DNA from: G020354785 sp964521285
GTDB taxonomy: Bacteria > Bacteroidota > Bacteroidia > Bacteroidales > UBA10428
Assembly (NCBI GenBank): GCA_964521285.1
Contig: CAZFQS010000005.1
Coordinates: 124,001-188,000, forward strand
DNA: 64,000 bases
Direction: 5' to 3'
Under the pieces are notes generated by a model. The model saw only the letters and a program-made list of their open reading frames with translations, ran no database searches and was not told where the DNA came from. A program made the position numbers and the translations under genes. Shown piece after piece: positions 17,244-25,395 of this stretch (the stretch's first letter is position 1; every line of letters starts with the position of its first letter).

Positions 17244-18503
17244 CTAACTGCTGAGTGCTTTTTGAAAATCATCTCCTGACGGGCTCTGGAATACCCTAAG
17301 TTCAAATTCCGGAATTACAGCCATGATATGATCAAATATATCAGCCTGAATGCTTTCATAGTTTGCCCACCGCTGATCATTGCTGAAAACGTATACTTCA
17401 ATAGGTATTCCTTTATCTGTAGGTTGTAATTGCCTTATAAGGAAGGTCATATTATTATGAATTTTCGGATGATACTGCAGATAACTTTCAAGGTATTTTC
17501 TGAATGTACCAATATTCGTCATTCTGCGTCCGTTTACGATAACTGATTCGTCAATATTATTCTCTTTATTGTATAATTCAATTTCTGCCTGTTTTTCTTC
17601 AATATATCCTTTTAAAAACTGAATTTTTTTAAATTTTTCTACCATTTCCTTTGTGCAAAATTTTACACTTTTCATATCAATATTAATAGAACGTTTAATT
17701 CGTCTTCCCCCTGATTCTTCCATACCTTTCCAGTTGGTAAAAGAATCAGATATCAGGGCATAAGTAGGTATTGTAATGATTGTTTTATCCCAGTTCTGTA
17801 CTTTCACAGTATGGAGACTGATCTCTATAACCGTACCATCTGCATTATGCTTTGGCATTGTTATCCAGTCGCCGACTTTTATCATGTGGTTTGCTGAAAG
17901 CTGAATACTTGCAACAAATCCAAGCAAAGTATCCTTAAAAACCAGAATTAGTATTGCAGCTATGGCCCCCAAACCTGCCAGCAGTCTGGTTACTTCCTTA
18001 TTGAAAAGAATTGAAATTATCAGTAATATGGCAATAAAATATATAATAATCTTGACAACCTGTATATAACCTTTTATGGAGCGGCCTTTGGAAACAGGTA
18101 ATGTCTGATATATATTATACAACCCATTAACTAAAGGATCAATTACCATTAAACTTAAAATAACTATATAAACTTTGATTGCTCCCTGAATAATTGTTAC
18201 TATGCTTTCATAATCATATAAGACAAATCGTAACAGATAAAGTATTATTAGTGCAGGTGCCAGTTTTGAAAGGCGGATTAATATTTTTTTATCTAATAAA
18301 ATATCATCCCAGATGGTTTTGCTCTTTTTAACTATTCGGGTAATTATATTTATAATTACTTTTTTTAAGATAAAATCAGCAATAATCGCAATGATAATTA
18401 TAAGAAATATACCAACCAATATATTCAACAGGGACACATAATTCTCCGGGAATCCCCACCTGATTAATAAATCTTTTATATTGAACAGAAACCTGGAGTC
18501 CAT
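17244..18503 (-). CDS. Mechanosensitive ion channel, MscS family (YbdG-like)
   Basis: This 419-aa inner-membrane channel should open on membrane tension to release solutes during osmotic downshock. It has about five N-terminal helices (residues 20-190). The pore helix and beta domain follow: GLGAIAAILILVFKDTLLGFVAS, then VGDWITMPKHNADGTVIEI and NWDKTIITIPTYALISDSFTNW. The motif ESGGRRIKRSINID and the long C-terminal part are typical of the YbdG branch rather than of small MscS. The gene is convergent with the P-II gene, the two stops being only 4 bases apart. The upstream region contains AT-rich hairpins and a short tandem repeat. Confidence 0.92.
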   Translation of the reverse strand: MDSRFLFNIKDLLIRWGFPENYVSLLNILVGIFLIIIIAIIADFILKKVIINIITRIVKKSKTIWDDILLDKKILIRLSKLAPALIILYLLRFVLYDYESIVTIIQGAIKVYIVILSLMVIDPLVNGLYNIYQTLPVSKGRSIKGYIQVVKIIIYFIAILLIISILFNKEVTRLLAGLGAIAAILILVFKDTLLGFVASIQLSANHMIKVGDWITMPKHNADGTVIEISLHTVKVQNWDKTIITIPTYALISDSFTNWKGMEESGGRRIKRSINIDMKSVKFCTKEMVEKFKKIQFLKGYIEEKQAEIELYNKENNIDESVIVNGRRMTNIGTFRKYLESYLQYHPKIHNNMTFLIRQLQPTDKGIPIEVYVFSNDQRWANYESIQADIFDHIMAVIPEFELRVFQSPSGDDFQKALSS

Positions 18504-18541
18504 TTTTAAAAATTTTTAAATAAGTATCTTAAAAAAAACAA

Positions 18542-18578
18542 AATTAAACTTTTATTATTGTGTTATAAAAGTTTAATT
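18542..18578. repeat. AT-rich perfect inverted repeat
   Basis: AATTAAACTTTTA at 18542-18554 pairs perfectly with 18566-18578 (13 bp, 11-nt loop). It sits 40 bases upstream of the MscS-type gene start and downstream of the lipoprotein gene. It could act as a weak terminator or an operator; nothing decides between these. Confidence 0.6.
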
Positions 18579-18594
18579 GTTCTTTAATAAGTGA

Positions 18595-18622
18595 AAAGGA
18601 TAAAGGATAAAGGATAAAGGAT
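18595..18622. repeat. Four tandem copies of AAAGGAT
   Basis: The heptamer AAAGGAT is repeated four times without mismatch at 18595-18622, with a degenerate fifth copy (TAAAGGG) after it. It is noncoding and lies between two hairpins. Slipped-strand length changes are possible. Confidence 0.8.
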
Positions 18623-18635
18623 TAAAGGGTAAGTG

Positions 18636-18713
18636 AAAAATTACGAATCCGGGGTTGTCAAGGAAGTAGTTTTAATATAATAAAACTTTTTGCCTCCAGA
18701 ACAACCCCGGATT
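18636..18713 (-). terminator. Large imperfect palindrome, probable terminator of the tandem sugar-binding-like lipoprotein gene
   Basis: AATCCGGGGTTGT at 18646-18658 pairs perfectly with 18701-18713 (13 bp). The 42-nt interior continues the pairing imperfectly and contains an inner AGTTTTA/TAAAACT stem. On the minus strand the stem is followed by a T-run (AAAAA at 18636-18640 on plus). It lies 24 bases past the stop of the minus-strand lipoprotein gene. The GC-rich stem is unusual for this AT-rich genome. Confidence 0.6.
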
Positions 18714-18736
18714 AGACATACGATATTGGTTATTAG

Positions 18737-19765
18737 CTAATCGTCAAATCTGGTTCTCCTTCTTCTCTGTACTTTATATAACCAGTACCTGGTATAGTTT
18801 TCCTGGATTATTAGTCCAACCGGCCCCTCATATAATCCTCCAACACCGTGGGAATCATATACTCTTATAGCTATAAGATTACCTGTATCTTTCAGTTCAA
18901 TATTTTCAGGAATATAGTAACCTCTGAATTCCCTGTACTGACCGTTTGTTCTGATTACGCCATCCCGGGGATTAAAATCGCCGGTAAATCCTATAAGCTG
19001 ACCATTTAAGTAAACCTGGTCTATGTCATCAATTTTGCCTAATAACAAAACCAGCTTTTCTGAACCTAAACCTGCCGGTAAGTCAAAGTTTTTTCGATAC
19101 CAGGCAAAGCCATCATAATCTTCAAATCCCTGTTCTTCCCATATTCCTGGTACAGACTGAGTAAACCAGTGTTCATCCTGATAATCGACTTCTTTCCAGA
19201 TAAGACTGTCATTGGTTTTAAATTTCCAGTCACCTTCAAGATTTAAATCAACATTAAACAGGTCGGATAAATATATTCCAAGATCACCTCTGATTATACC
19301 TCCATCCTCATAATGATCATATACTCTGACAGCTATTAAATTATCCCTGGTAAAGTCTAATATATCTGATGGCAGAATATATTTCCTGTAAGTATTAGCT
19401 GCTGATTTGAAGTCGGGTGGAAAACCGCCTGTTGAGGCAATAAGCCTGCCATTTACATATACCTCATCAACATCGTCTATCCTGCCCAGGTATAAGTAAA
19501 GATTCGAATCCTTATATTTTGGAGATAGCCTGAAACTCTTCCTGTACCATGCATACCCGTTGTAATTGTAATAGTTGCTCCTTTCCCATCGTGACGGGGC
19601 ATATATCCGGTCCCACTTGCTGTCATCATATTCAGGTTCAGCCCATTCTTTTTTATCTCCAATTGAAAATCTCCATGTCCCTTTAAGATTTCTTATTTTT
19701 CCTTCTTTATATTCGCAGGAAATAAATAAAATTATAACTGCAGAAAAAATCAATACTTGTTTCAT
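18737..19765 (-). CDS. Lipoprotein with two tandem GH2-type sugar-binding-like domains
   Basis: This 342-aa lipoprotein (signal ending ILFISC, Cys about 17) consists almost wholly of two copies of a domain of about 150 aa. Each copy runs from a W-(R/K)-F strand through DD/DEHW, an (A/G)(Y/F)AWYRK motif, the core LGRIDDVDEVYVNG or LGKIDDIDQVYLNG, to NLIAVRVYD or NLIAIRVYD. This is the galactose-binding-like jelly roll found as the sugar-binding domain of GH2 beta-galactosidases, but no catalytic domain follows. Internal duplication is evident. It probably binds a carbohydrate at the cell surface, which is inference. The next gene upstream on the same strand encodes a DUF6249-like membrane protein. 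Confidence 0.8.
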   Translation of the reverse strand: MKQVLIFSAVIILFISCEYKEGKIRNLKGTWRFSIGDKKEWAEPEYDDSKWDRIYAPSRWERSNYYNYNGYAWYRKSFRLSPKYKDSNLYLYLGRIDDVDEVYVNGRLIASTGGFPPDFKSAANTYRKYILPSDILDFTRDNLIAVRVYDHYEDGGIIRGDLGIYLSDLFNVDLNLEGDWKFKTNDSLIWKEVDYQDEHWFTQSVPGIWEEQGFEDYDGFAWYRKNFDLPAGLGSEKLVLLLGKIDDIDQVYLNGQLIGFTGDFNPRDGVIRTNGQYREFRGYYIPENIELKDTGNLIAIRVYDSHGVGGLYEGPVGLIIQENYTRYWLYKVQRRRRTRFDD

Positions 19766-19800
19766 AATAAATTAAATTTTATTAGATAGATTAATTTTCA

Positions 19801-20151
19801 CTATTTCTCATTTTTGTTGCCTATAAATTGTGTTATTAGCAAACTCAGGCCTCCAAAAAGAAAAATAGATGAAAAATAAGCTACTCCGCTTTCAGGAAAA
19901 ATATAAGTATAGTTGGCAATCAAACTGCCTACTATTATTCCTATAGCTATAGCTATAAGGAATATACCAATTTTTAAAGATACTTTGCCTCCTCTTCCTA
20001 TTTCTGATTTAAGAATAGAAGGATCTGCGCCTTTTTCAAGAATTTTTATTCTTTCCTGGTTTCTGCTTCTCAGATATATCACTCCAAGAACTAGTCCGGT
20101 TATTGACGCAAAGATGATAAAAACAATAATTACTCCGCCCATTGGTGCCAT
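19801..20151 (-). CDS. DUF6249-like small membrane protein
   Basis: This 116-aa protein has three hydrophobic segments: residues 5-26, about 58-78 and 88-108. A conserved-looking stretch, YLRSRNQERIKILEKGADPSIL, follows the first helix. The layout (helix, RNxERxxxLEKGAD, two helices) is that of the DUF6249 family common in Bacteroidota, often found near ECF sigma factor genes. Here the next gene is indeed an ECF sigma factor, divergently transcribed. The molecular role is unknown. Confidence 0.75.
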   Translation of the reverse strand: MAPMGGVIIVFIIFASITGLVLGVIYLRSRNQERIKILEKGADPSILKSEIGRGGKVSLKIGIFLIAIAIGIIVGSLIANYTYIFPESGVAYFSSIFLFGGLSLLITQFIGNKNEK

Positions 20152-20367
20152 GATTTTAAATTTTTAAATTAATAATTCATTTTTCAGTCATTATGACGCC
20201 ATAATAATAAATCGGTTACACTTTATAAAAATATTTTCTCTTCATTGTCATATTTGTCTATTTTTCAATATTATAAGTAAATTAGTCATATTATTAGTCT
20301 TTTCTATACAAAATATTTAAATTAGATATTTGTAACCGTAATCTTATTTAAAGCGTCAAATCTCCGG

Positions 20368-20943
20368 ATGCAAACAAAAGAAGATAGTTATTATATATCC
20401 AGTATACTGGCTGGTAATATATCAGACTTTTCAATACTTATAGATAAATACAAAGATATGGTTTATACTTTAGCTTACAGGATAGTCGGAAACCGTGAAG
20501 ATGCCGAGGAACTGGCACAGGATGTGTTTGTCAAGGTTTATAGATACTTAAAAAATTTCAGGGGACAATCCAAATTTTCTACATGGATATACAGTATTAC
20601 TTATAATACATCAATATCAAAAGTCAGAAAAAAACAAATAGAAAGTGTTTCGCTAAATAATCATGATAATACCAGGTACGATATAATTGACGATGGATAT
20701 GAAGAATATTATAATTTTGATAAAGTTCCTGTGGAATTATTAAAACAGGCTCTTGATGAATTAAATCCGGTTGATAAGTCAATACTGACTTTGTATTATC
20801 AGGATGATAAACCTGTTAAAGAGATATCAAAAGTAACGGGTTTAACTGATTCAAATGTGAAAGTCAGACTGCACCGCAGCAGACAAAAATTATTTCAAAA
20901 ATTACAGGTATTATTTAAAGAGGAATTAACAGATTTATTATGA
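20368..20943 (+). CDS. ECF-type RNA polymerase sigma factor
   Basis: A 191-aa sigma-70 family factor of the extracytoplasmic-function group. Region 2 is DKYKDMVYTLAYRIVGNREDAEELAQDVFVKVYRYLKNF with the -10-melting stretch FSTWIYSITYN. Region 4 carries LNPVDKSILTLYYQDDKPVKEIS and the helix-turn-helix LTDSNVKVRLHRSRQKL. The stop overlaps the start of the next gene (ATGA), which is typical of a sigma factor coupled to its membrane anti-sigma. The DUF6249 gene diverges upstream. The signal and regulon cannot be read from the sequence. Confidence 0.95.
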   Translation: MQTKEDSYYISSILAGNISDFSILIDKYKDMVYTLAYRIVGNREDAEELAQDVFVKVYRYLKNFRGQSKFSTWIYSITYNTSISKVRKKQIESVSLNNHDNTRYDIIDDGYEEYYNFDKVPVELLKQALDELNPVDKSILTLYYQDDKPVKEISKVTGLTDSNVKVRLHRSRQKLFQKLQVLFKEELTDLL

Positions 20944-21371
20944 AAGAAGAAGAAATTTATAATAAAAAGGCAAAAGAGTTTTTCAGCAAGATCGGACTGG
21001 AAAAGACATCTTCGGATTTTACAAGTGTTGTTATGGGGAGGATTCAGGTTGAACCGGGAATTGAAAAAAGTAAAATACTTCCTGGATTACCTTATTTTTT
21101 AATAGCAATGTTCTTTACAGCTGGAATTCTTATTCTTCCTTTTAACAATTATATACTGAGTTTTATAAATGATTTGGTAAATATAGTTTTAAATGTTGAT
21201 TACACCTTTATATACGACATTATTATCAGTATAACAGATACAATTATAGATTATGCTATATCATCAACAGCGCTGATTATTTTAACATTAACTGTAATAC
21301 TATTTCTTATCTTGATTTTTATAAATTATTCGGGCTACAAATATGAAATTGCCAGAATTCAGATTTCATAA
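20940..21371 (+). CDS. Putative anti-sigma factor, membrane protein
   Basis: This 143-aa protein overlaps the ECF sigma gene by four bases. Its N-terminal 50 residues are charged and helical (KKAKEFFSKIGLEKTSSDFTSVVMGRI). Two hydrophobic segments follow, at about 55-77 and 115-135, with another weakly hydrophobic stretch between them. No ZAS zinc motif (HxxxCxxC) is present, so it is not a classical zinc anti-sigma. Position and topology suggest that the cytoplasmic N-terminus binds the sigma factor; this is inference only. Confidence 0.7.
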   Translation: MKEEEIYNKKAKEFFSKIGLEKTSSDFTSVVMGRIQVEPGIEKSKILPGLPYFLIAMFFTAGILILPFNNYILSFINDLVNIVLNVDYTFIYDIIISITDTIIDYAISSTALIILTLTVILFLILIFINYSGYKYEIARIQIS

Positions 21372-21471
21372 CAACGAATCAGGAATAATAGCCGGTTTTA
21401 TGACATTTTATAGTTATAATAAACCAAAACAGATTATGGTTGTGTGCTTTAGATAATTCCTGGTTTTTCGT

Positions 21472-22179
21472 TTATTCAGACTTAATGACTTCCAGAAGTT
21501 CTATTTCAAAAATCAGAGCCATGTTTGGTTCCAGCAAAGATCCGGGCCTTACTCTCTGTCCATAAGCCAGTTCAGTTGGAATGTATAATTCCCATTTTCC
21601 TCCTTCTTTCATTAACTGAAGTGCTTCCTGCCATCCCTTGATTACACCTTTTACAGTAAATTCTGCTGGTTCACCGCGTTTATAAGAACTGTCGAATTCT
21701 TTACCGTCAATTAGATATCCCCGGTAGTTGCATTTTACTTTATCATTTAATGTAGGTGTTATTCCTGTACCTTCTTTTATTATCTTGTACTGTAACCCTG
21801 ATTCCGTAACATTCACATCTTTATTCTTCTTATTTCTGGCAAGAAAAATCTCGCCCTCATCTAAATTATGTTGCATACGCTCATCCCTGGCTTTTCTAAA
21901 ATGATTGTTTAAAATCTGTGTAATCTCTTCTCTTGTAAATACAGTATCTTTATCATTACTGTAAACGCTTTTAATAGCCATAGTAACCGCATCTATATTT
22001 AATCTGTCAACATAATTTGAATATTTCAGGCTGTTTGCAAATGAAAGTCCGAATGCAAAACTTGCTGAATCCAGTTCGTTGTTGAGTGATATTTTTTTAC
22101 CACGTTTTATACTATCACCACAGGAAACTGTTATGCAGGATATAACAACAATAATTACTAAATTCTTAAAATTTTTCAT
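21472..22179 (-). CDS. FKBP-type peptidyl-prolyl cis-trans isomerase, lipoprotein
   Basis: This is a 235-aa envelope foldase. A lipoprotein signal (ITVSC, Cys about 20) is followed by an FKBP N-terminal dimerisation-like region (residues 30-120) containing LNNHFRKARDERM. The FKBP domain runs from about 130, with VKCNYRGYLIDGKEFDSS, IKGWQEALQLMKEGGKWELYIPTELAYG and LIFEIELLEV. The substrate-pocket residues (Tyr, Asp, Trp, Tyr) are present, so it should be active, accelerating proline isomerisation in exported proteins. It is monocistronic and convergent with the sigma/anti-sigma pair. Confidence 0.94.
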   Translation of the reverse strand: MKNFKNLVIIVVISCITVSCGDSIKRGKKISLNNELDSASFAFGLSFANSLKYSNYVDRLNIDAVTMAIKSVYSNDKDTVFTREEITQILNNHFRKARDERMQHNLDEGEIFLARNKKNKDVNVTESGLQYKIIKEGTGITPTLNDKVKCNYRGYLIDGKEFDSSYKRGEPAEFTVKGVIKGWQEALQLMKEGGKWELYIPTELAYGQRVRPGSLLEPNMALIFEIELLEVIKSE

Positions 22180-22427
22180 GATTTATTTTTATAAGACGTT
22201 ATGTTTTAATATGCGAATATAAATTTATGAATTGATATTTCAAAATGAGTTAACTTATCAATAAGAATTTATCTTTATTCAAATGGACCATGTTAATGTT
22301 AGTAACCCCTTATATGCGGTCATTTCAAATTTAGAACCTTATTTAAATTATATATATATTTTTTAATTATTTTAATATTCTGTATGTTAATAATTACTAA
22401 ATTGCCTTATTAATTTTAAATCCTATT

Positions 22428-23135
22428 ATGATATACCTGTTTAACAGATATTACAGGGCAATACTGTTATTTATTCCGGCATTATTCGTGCAGTCAATAT
22501 ATTCAATTAATTGTAAAAACAATGAATCAGATATTGTTAACCTGGATAAATTTAATAAAAATATCACATATGAAAAACATGTATCCTTTACAGATGATTC
22601 ATTAAATCAGGCGAAAAGCAAAGAAGATACTCTGGGGGGACAAATCAGACTAGTGAAAGAAATAAACGGAATAAAGATATACCAGTATGTAACTCAAGAT
22701 TCTGAAGAAGATTCTTTAGATTCATTATTATTGATTTCTGATATTAAAACTCCTATGGTACATTCTGTTCGAAATGAACAATCAGAAACTGATGAATTTA
22801 AAATTTTGTTGTCATCACCATACAGTAAATTAAATCCAATACCGTCAGACATAAATTTACCTGATGGATTAATCTTCAGGATTCAGCTGGGAGCATTTAG
22901 TAAACCGGTTTCAAACGATACATTCAAAGGATTATCGCCCGTATCATATGAGTTAGTAAATGGAAAGATAAAATATTATGCCGGTATTTTTTATTCATCG
23001 GAAAGTGCCGGAAAGGCATTAAAAGAGATAAGAGAATATGGATTTTCAGATTCTTTTTTAGTACCATTTTACAATGGTAAAATAATTTCAATTGAAAAGG
23101 CCAAGGAGATTGAATATTCACAAATAAAATTGTAA
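22428..23135 (+). CDS. Membrane-anchored or exported protein with SPOR-like C-terminus
   Basis: A 235-aa protein with an N-terminal hydrophobic segment (residues 10-27), a low-complexity acidic middle, and a C-terminal region from about 145. That region reads LIFRIQLGAFSKPV, then IKYYAGIFYSSESAGKALKEIREYGFSDSFLVPFYNGKII. The beta-alpha-beta pattern and wording (RIQLGAF, YAGxF, A-x-x-A-L-x-E-x-R-x-x-G-F-x-D-S-F-x-V) resemble the peptidoglycan-binding SPOR domain. A role in cell-wall binding is therefore plausible but not certain. It precedes clpS on the same strand by 95 bases. Confidence 0.65.
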   Translation: MIYLFNRYYRAILLFIPALFVQSIYSINCKNNESDIVNLDKFNKNITYEKHVSFTDDSLNQAKSKEDTLGGQIRLVKEINGIKIYQYVTQDSEEDSLDSLLLISDIKTPMVHSVRNEQSETDEFKILLSSPYSKLNPIPSDINLPDGLIFRIQLGAFSKPVSNDTFKGLSPVSYELVNGKIKYYAGIFYSSESAGKALKEIREYGFSDSFLVPFYNGKIISIEKAKEIEYSQIKL

Positions 23136-23230
23136 ATATTTCTTACATATATTAGAAAATTTTATATTTTTGAGAAGCCTTAAAATGACTTTAAATATTT
23201 TGAGGATAATTATTAAACAAGAATCTGACG

Positions 23231-23518
23231 ATGGGCAAAAAGGAATATATGGACAGCCGTCCAAAACTTAAGGAATATATTGATGAAGATATAGTTAAAT
23301 GCAAATTCCTGGTTTTGCATAATGATGATATCCATACATTTGATTATGTTATTGAATCTTTGATTAGTATATGTAAAATGGATACTGTACAGGCTGAGCA
23401 ATGCACTTTTTTGGTGCATTATAAGGGGAAATGTGATATAAAAAAAGGTACTGCACGTTATCTTAAACCGCTCAAAGATGGATTAACAGACAGGGGTTTA
23501 AATGCAACTATTGAATAA
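23231..23518 (+). CDS. clpS: ATP-dependent Clp protease adaptor ClpS
   Basis: ClpS delivers N-end-rule substrates to ClpAP. The 95-aa product has a charged N-terminal tail and the core LVLHNDDIHTFDYVIESL, with the Asn-Asp-Asp that contact the substrate N-terminus. AEQCTFLVHYKGKC follows, with the conserved His of the N-degron pocket, and then the terminal LKDGLTDRGLNATIE. Length and motifs match the family. No clpA is nearby. It is followed after 24 bases by the NfeD and FloA genes. Confidence 0.93.
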   Translation: MGKKEYMDSRPKLKEYIDEDIVKCKFLVLHNDDIHTFDYVIESLISICKMDTVQAEQCTFLVHYKGKCDIKKGTARYLKPLKDGLTDRGLNATIE

Positions 23519-23542
23519 TTCAACCGAATTTCTACTATCTTT

Positions 23543-24013
23543 ATGTCACCTATTGCTATTGCACTATTAATATTACTGGGAATTTTGCTTTTGCTTATTG
23601 AATTTCTTATAATTCCAGGAGTTACAATTGCCGGAATAGGAGGATTCATACTCATAGCCGGAGGAATATTTTCAGCATATCGTTCACATGGTTCAAAATT
23701 TGGGAATATTACTTTAGCAATAACCGTTCTGGTACTGATAATTATATTCTCTTTTGCTCTCAGGTCACGAACGTGGAAGAAAATTGCACTCGATACAAAA
23801 ATTAATAGTTCAGTTGACAATATAAAAAAGGAAGGAAGATTTACTGTTGGTGAAAGAGGAAAAACAATTACAAGATTAGCGCCTATTGGTAAAGCAATGT
23901 TTAATAACAAAATTATAGAAGCAAAATCATTATCTGGTTATATTGATGAGAATACTGAAGTTGAAATAATAAAAATTCAAAATACAAACGTTATTGTTAA
24001 ACCATTAAAATAA
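23543..24013 (+). CDS. NfeD family membrane protein
   Basis: This 156-aa protein has two or three membrane helices (residues 3-50 and 57-75) followed by a small OB-fold domain of the NfeD C-terminal type (VGERGKTITRLAPIGKAMFNNKIIEAKSLSGYIDENTEVEIIKIQNTNVIVKPL). It is 9 bases from the flotillin-like gene downstream. NfeD proteins are typically encoded next to flotillins and assemble with them in membrane microdomains. This is the short form without the ClpP-like protease domain. Confidence 0.9.
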   Translation: MSPIAIALLILLGILLLLIEFLIIPGVTIAGIGGFILIAGGIFSAYRSHGSKFGNITLAITVLVLIIIFSFALRSRTWKKIALDTKINSSVDNIKKEGRFTVGERGKTITRLAPIGKAMFNNKIIEAKSLSGYIDENTEVEIIKIQNTNVIVKPLK

Positions 24014-24022
24014 TTAAGTATT

Positions 24023-25012
24023 ATGGGAACAGGTATTGGAACATATATTCTTTATATAGTTGGAGTTTTAGTTTTCCTGATGATTGTACTTTATTTTGTG
24101 CCACTGGGATTATGGTTTCAGGCTCTGGTATCGGGTGTGAGAATTTCTCTTGTACAGCTTATTTTTATGAGATGGAGAAAAGTCCCTCCTTCAATAATTG
24201 TAAGGGCATTGATCGAAGGAACCAAAGCCGGGCTCATATTGAACAGAAATGATTTAGAGGCACATTATCTTGCAGGCGGGCATGTTGAAAAAGTTGTACA
24301 TGCACTTGTTTCTGCTGAAAAAGCAAATATTGATTTACAGTTTAATATGGCTACTGCTATTGATCTGGCAGGCAGAGATGTATTTGAGGCAGTGCAGATG
24401 TCGGTAAATCCTAAAGTTATTAATACACCACCTGTTACTGCAGTATCAAAAGACGGTATTCAACTTATCGCCAAGGCCAGGGTGACTTTAAGGGCCAATA
24501 TTAAACAACTTGTAGGAGGAGCCGGAGAAGAAACCGTTTTGGCAAGAGTAGGAGAGGGCATAGTTTCTTCGATAGGTTCTTCTCATTCTCACAAAGTAGT
24601 TCTTGAGAATCCTGATTTCATTTCCAAGGTAGTTTTGGAGAAAGGACTGGATGCAGGAACAGCTTTTGAAATACTGTCAATAGATATTGCTGATATTGAT
24701 ATTGGTAAAAACATTGGTGCAGTATTACAGATGGATCAGGCAAATGCTGATAAAAATATAGCACAGGCAAAAGCAGAGGAGAGAAGAGCTATGGCCGTTG
24801 CTTTAGAGCAGGAAATGAAAGCTAAAGCTCAGGAAGCGCGTGCAAAAGTCATAGAAGCTGAAGTTCAGATTCCTTTGGCTATGGCTGAAGCTTTCAAAGC
24901 CGGAAATCTGGGTATAATGGATTACTTTAGGATGAAAAACATAGAAGCTGATACACTGATGAGGGATTCTATTGCTAAAACACCGGATAAGCCGGAACCG
25001 GGGAAAAAATAA
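24023..25012 (+). CDS. floA: Flotillin-like protein FloA
   Basis: This 329-aa scaffold protein of membrane microdomains belongs to the UPF0365/FloA family. An N-terminal membrane segment (residues 5-30) is followed by the SPFH-like domain (VRISLVQLIFMRWRKVPPSIIVRALI, AHYLAGGHVEKVVHALVSAEKANI, KARVTLRANIKQLVGGAGEETVLARVGEG). A long Ala/Glu-rich coiled coil follows (about 235-290, AQAKAEERRAMAVALEQEMKAKAQE). It forms a two-gene unit with nfeD, probably preceded by clpS. All expected segments are present. Confidence 0.94.
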   Translation: MGTGIGTYILYIVGVLVFLMIVLYFVPLGLWFQALVSGVRISLVQLIFMRWRKVPPSIIVRALIEGTKAGLILNRNDLEAHYLAGGHVEKVVHALVSAEKANIDLQFNMATAIDLAGRDVFEAVQMSVNPKVINTPPVTAVSKDGIQLIAKARVTLRANIKQLVGGAGEETVLARVGEGIVSSIGSSHSHKVVLENPDFISKVVLEKGLDAGTAFEILSIDIADIDIGKNIGAVLQMDQANADKNIAQAKAEERRAMAVALEQEMKAKAQEARAKVIEAEVQIPLAMAEAFKAGNLGIMDYFRMKNIEADTLMRDSIAKTPDKPEPGKK

Positions 25013-25395
25013 TGTTGCCCTAAGGAGTATTTATTATTAGGAAGATTATAATATGATAAATATTCTTTTCCTGATTATTAAGAATTTAAAATTTTTTTAA
25101 TCATATAATTTTATAATAGATATAATCATATAAATATTTAATATTCAGCGTTATAAGCATGAGTTATTAAATTATTAATTTAATGTACCGAAAGAACATC
25201 AGACAATTTTATTATAAATTTTATTTTACTGATTTAAAGTCGGTTCTATTATTTTTTTTTATATTTATTGCTTAAATATATTTTCCTAAACCGCAATAAT
25301 TTTTTTTTATTGAAAACATTAGTAAGTTTGTACTGTTAATAAAAATTAGAATAACAAACTTTAATTGAAATTGTATAACAAATAATTAATTAATT
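25013..25395 (+). promoter_or_regulatory. AT-rich gene-free region with a candidate promoter
   Basis: This 383-bp stretch between floA and the TPR lipoprotein gene has no ORF of note. A perfect -7 box TAAGTTTG lies at 25323-25330, about 65 bases upstream of the next start; no TTG sits at the ideal -33 distance. An imperfect AGGAA/TTCCT inverted repeat at about 25039-25072 might terminate floA. Nothing else was seen. Confidence 0.4.

Noticed and set aside
19500..19515. GATTCGAATCC stretch resembling a tRNA T-arm
   Set aside because: It lies inside a lipoprotein coding region and no acceptor or anticodon stems surround it.
21378..21460. CAGGAAT/ATTCCTG inverted repeat between the putative anti-sigma and FKBP genes as a terminator
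   Set aside because: The arms are about 70 bases apart and short; a stable terminator is not convincing, although the genes are convergent.
23458..23910. 150-codon minus-strand ORF over nfeD
   Set aside because: It is opposite to NfeD, with a hydrophobic composition mirrored from it and no family signature.
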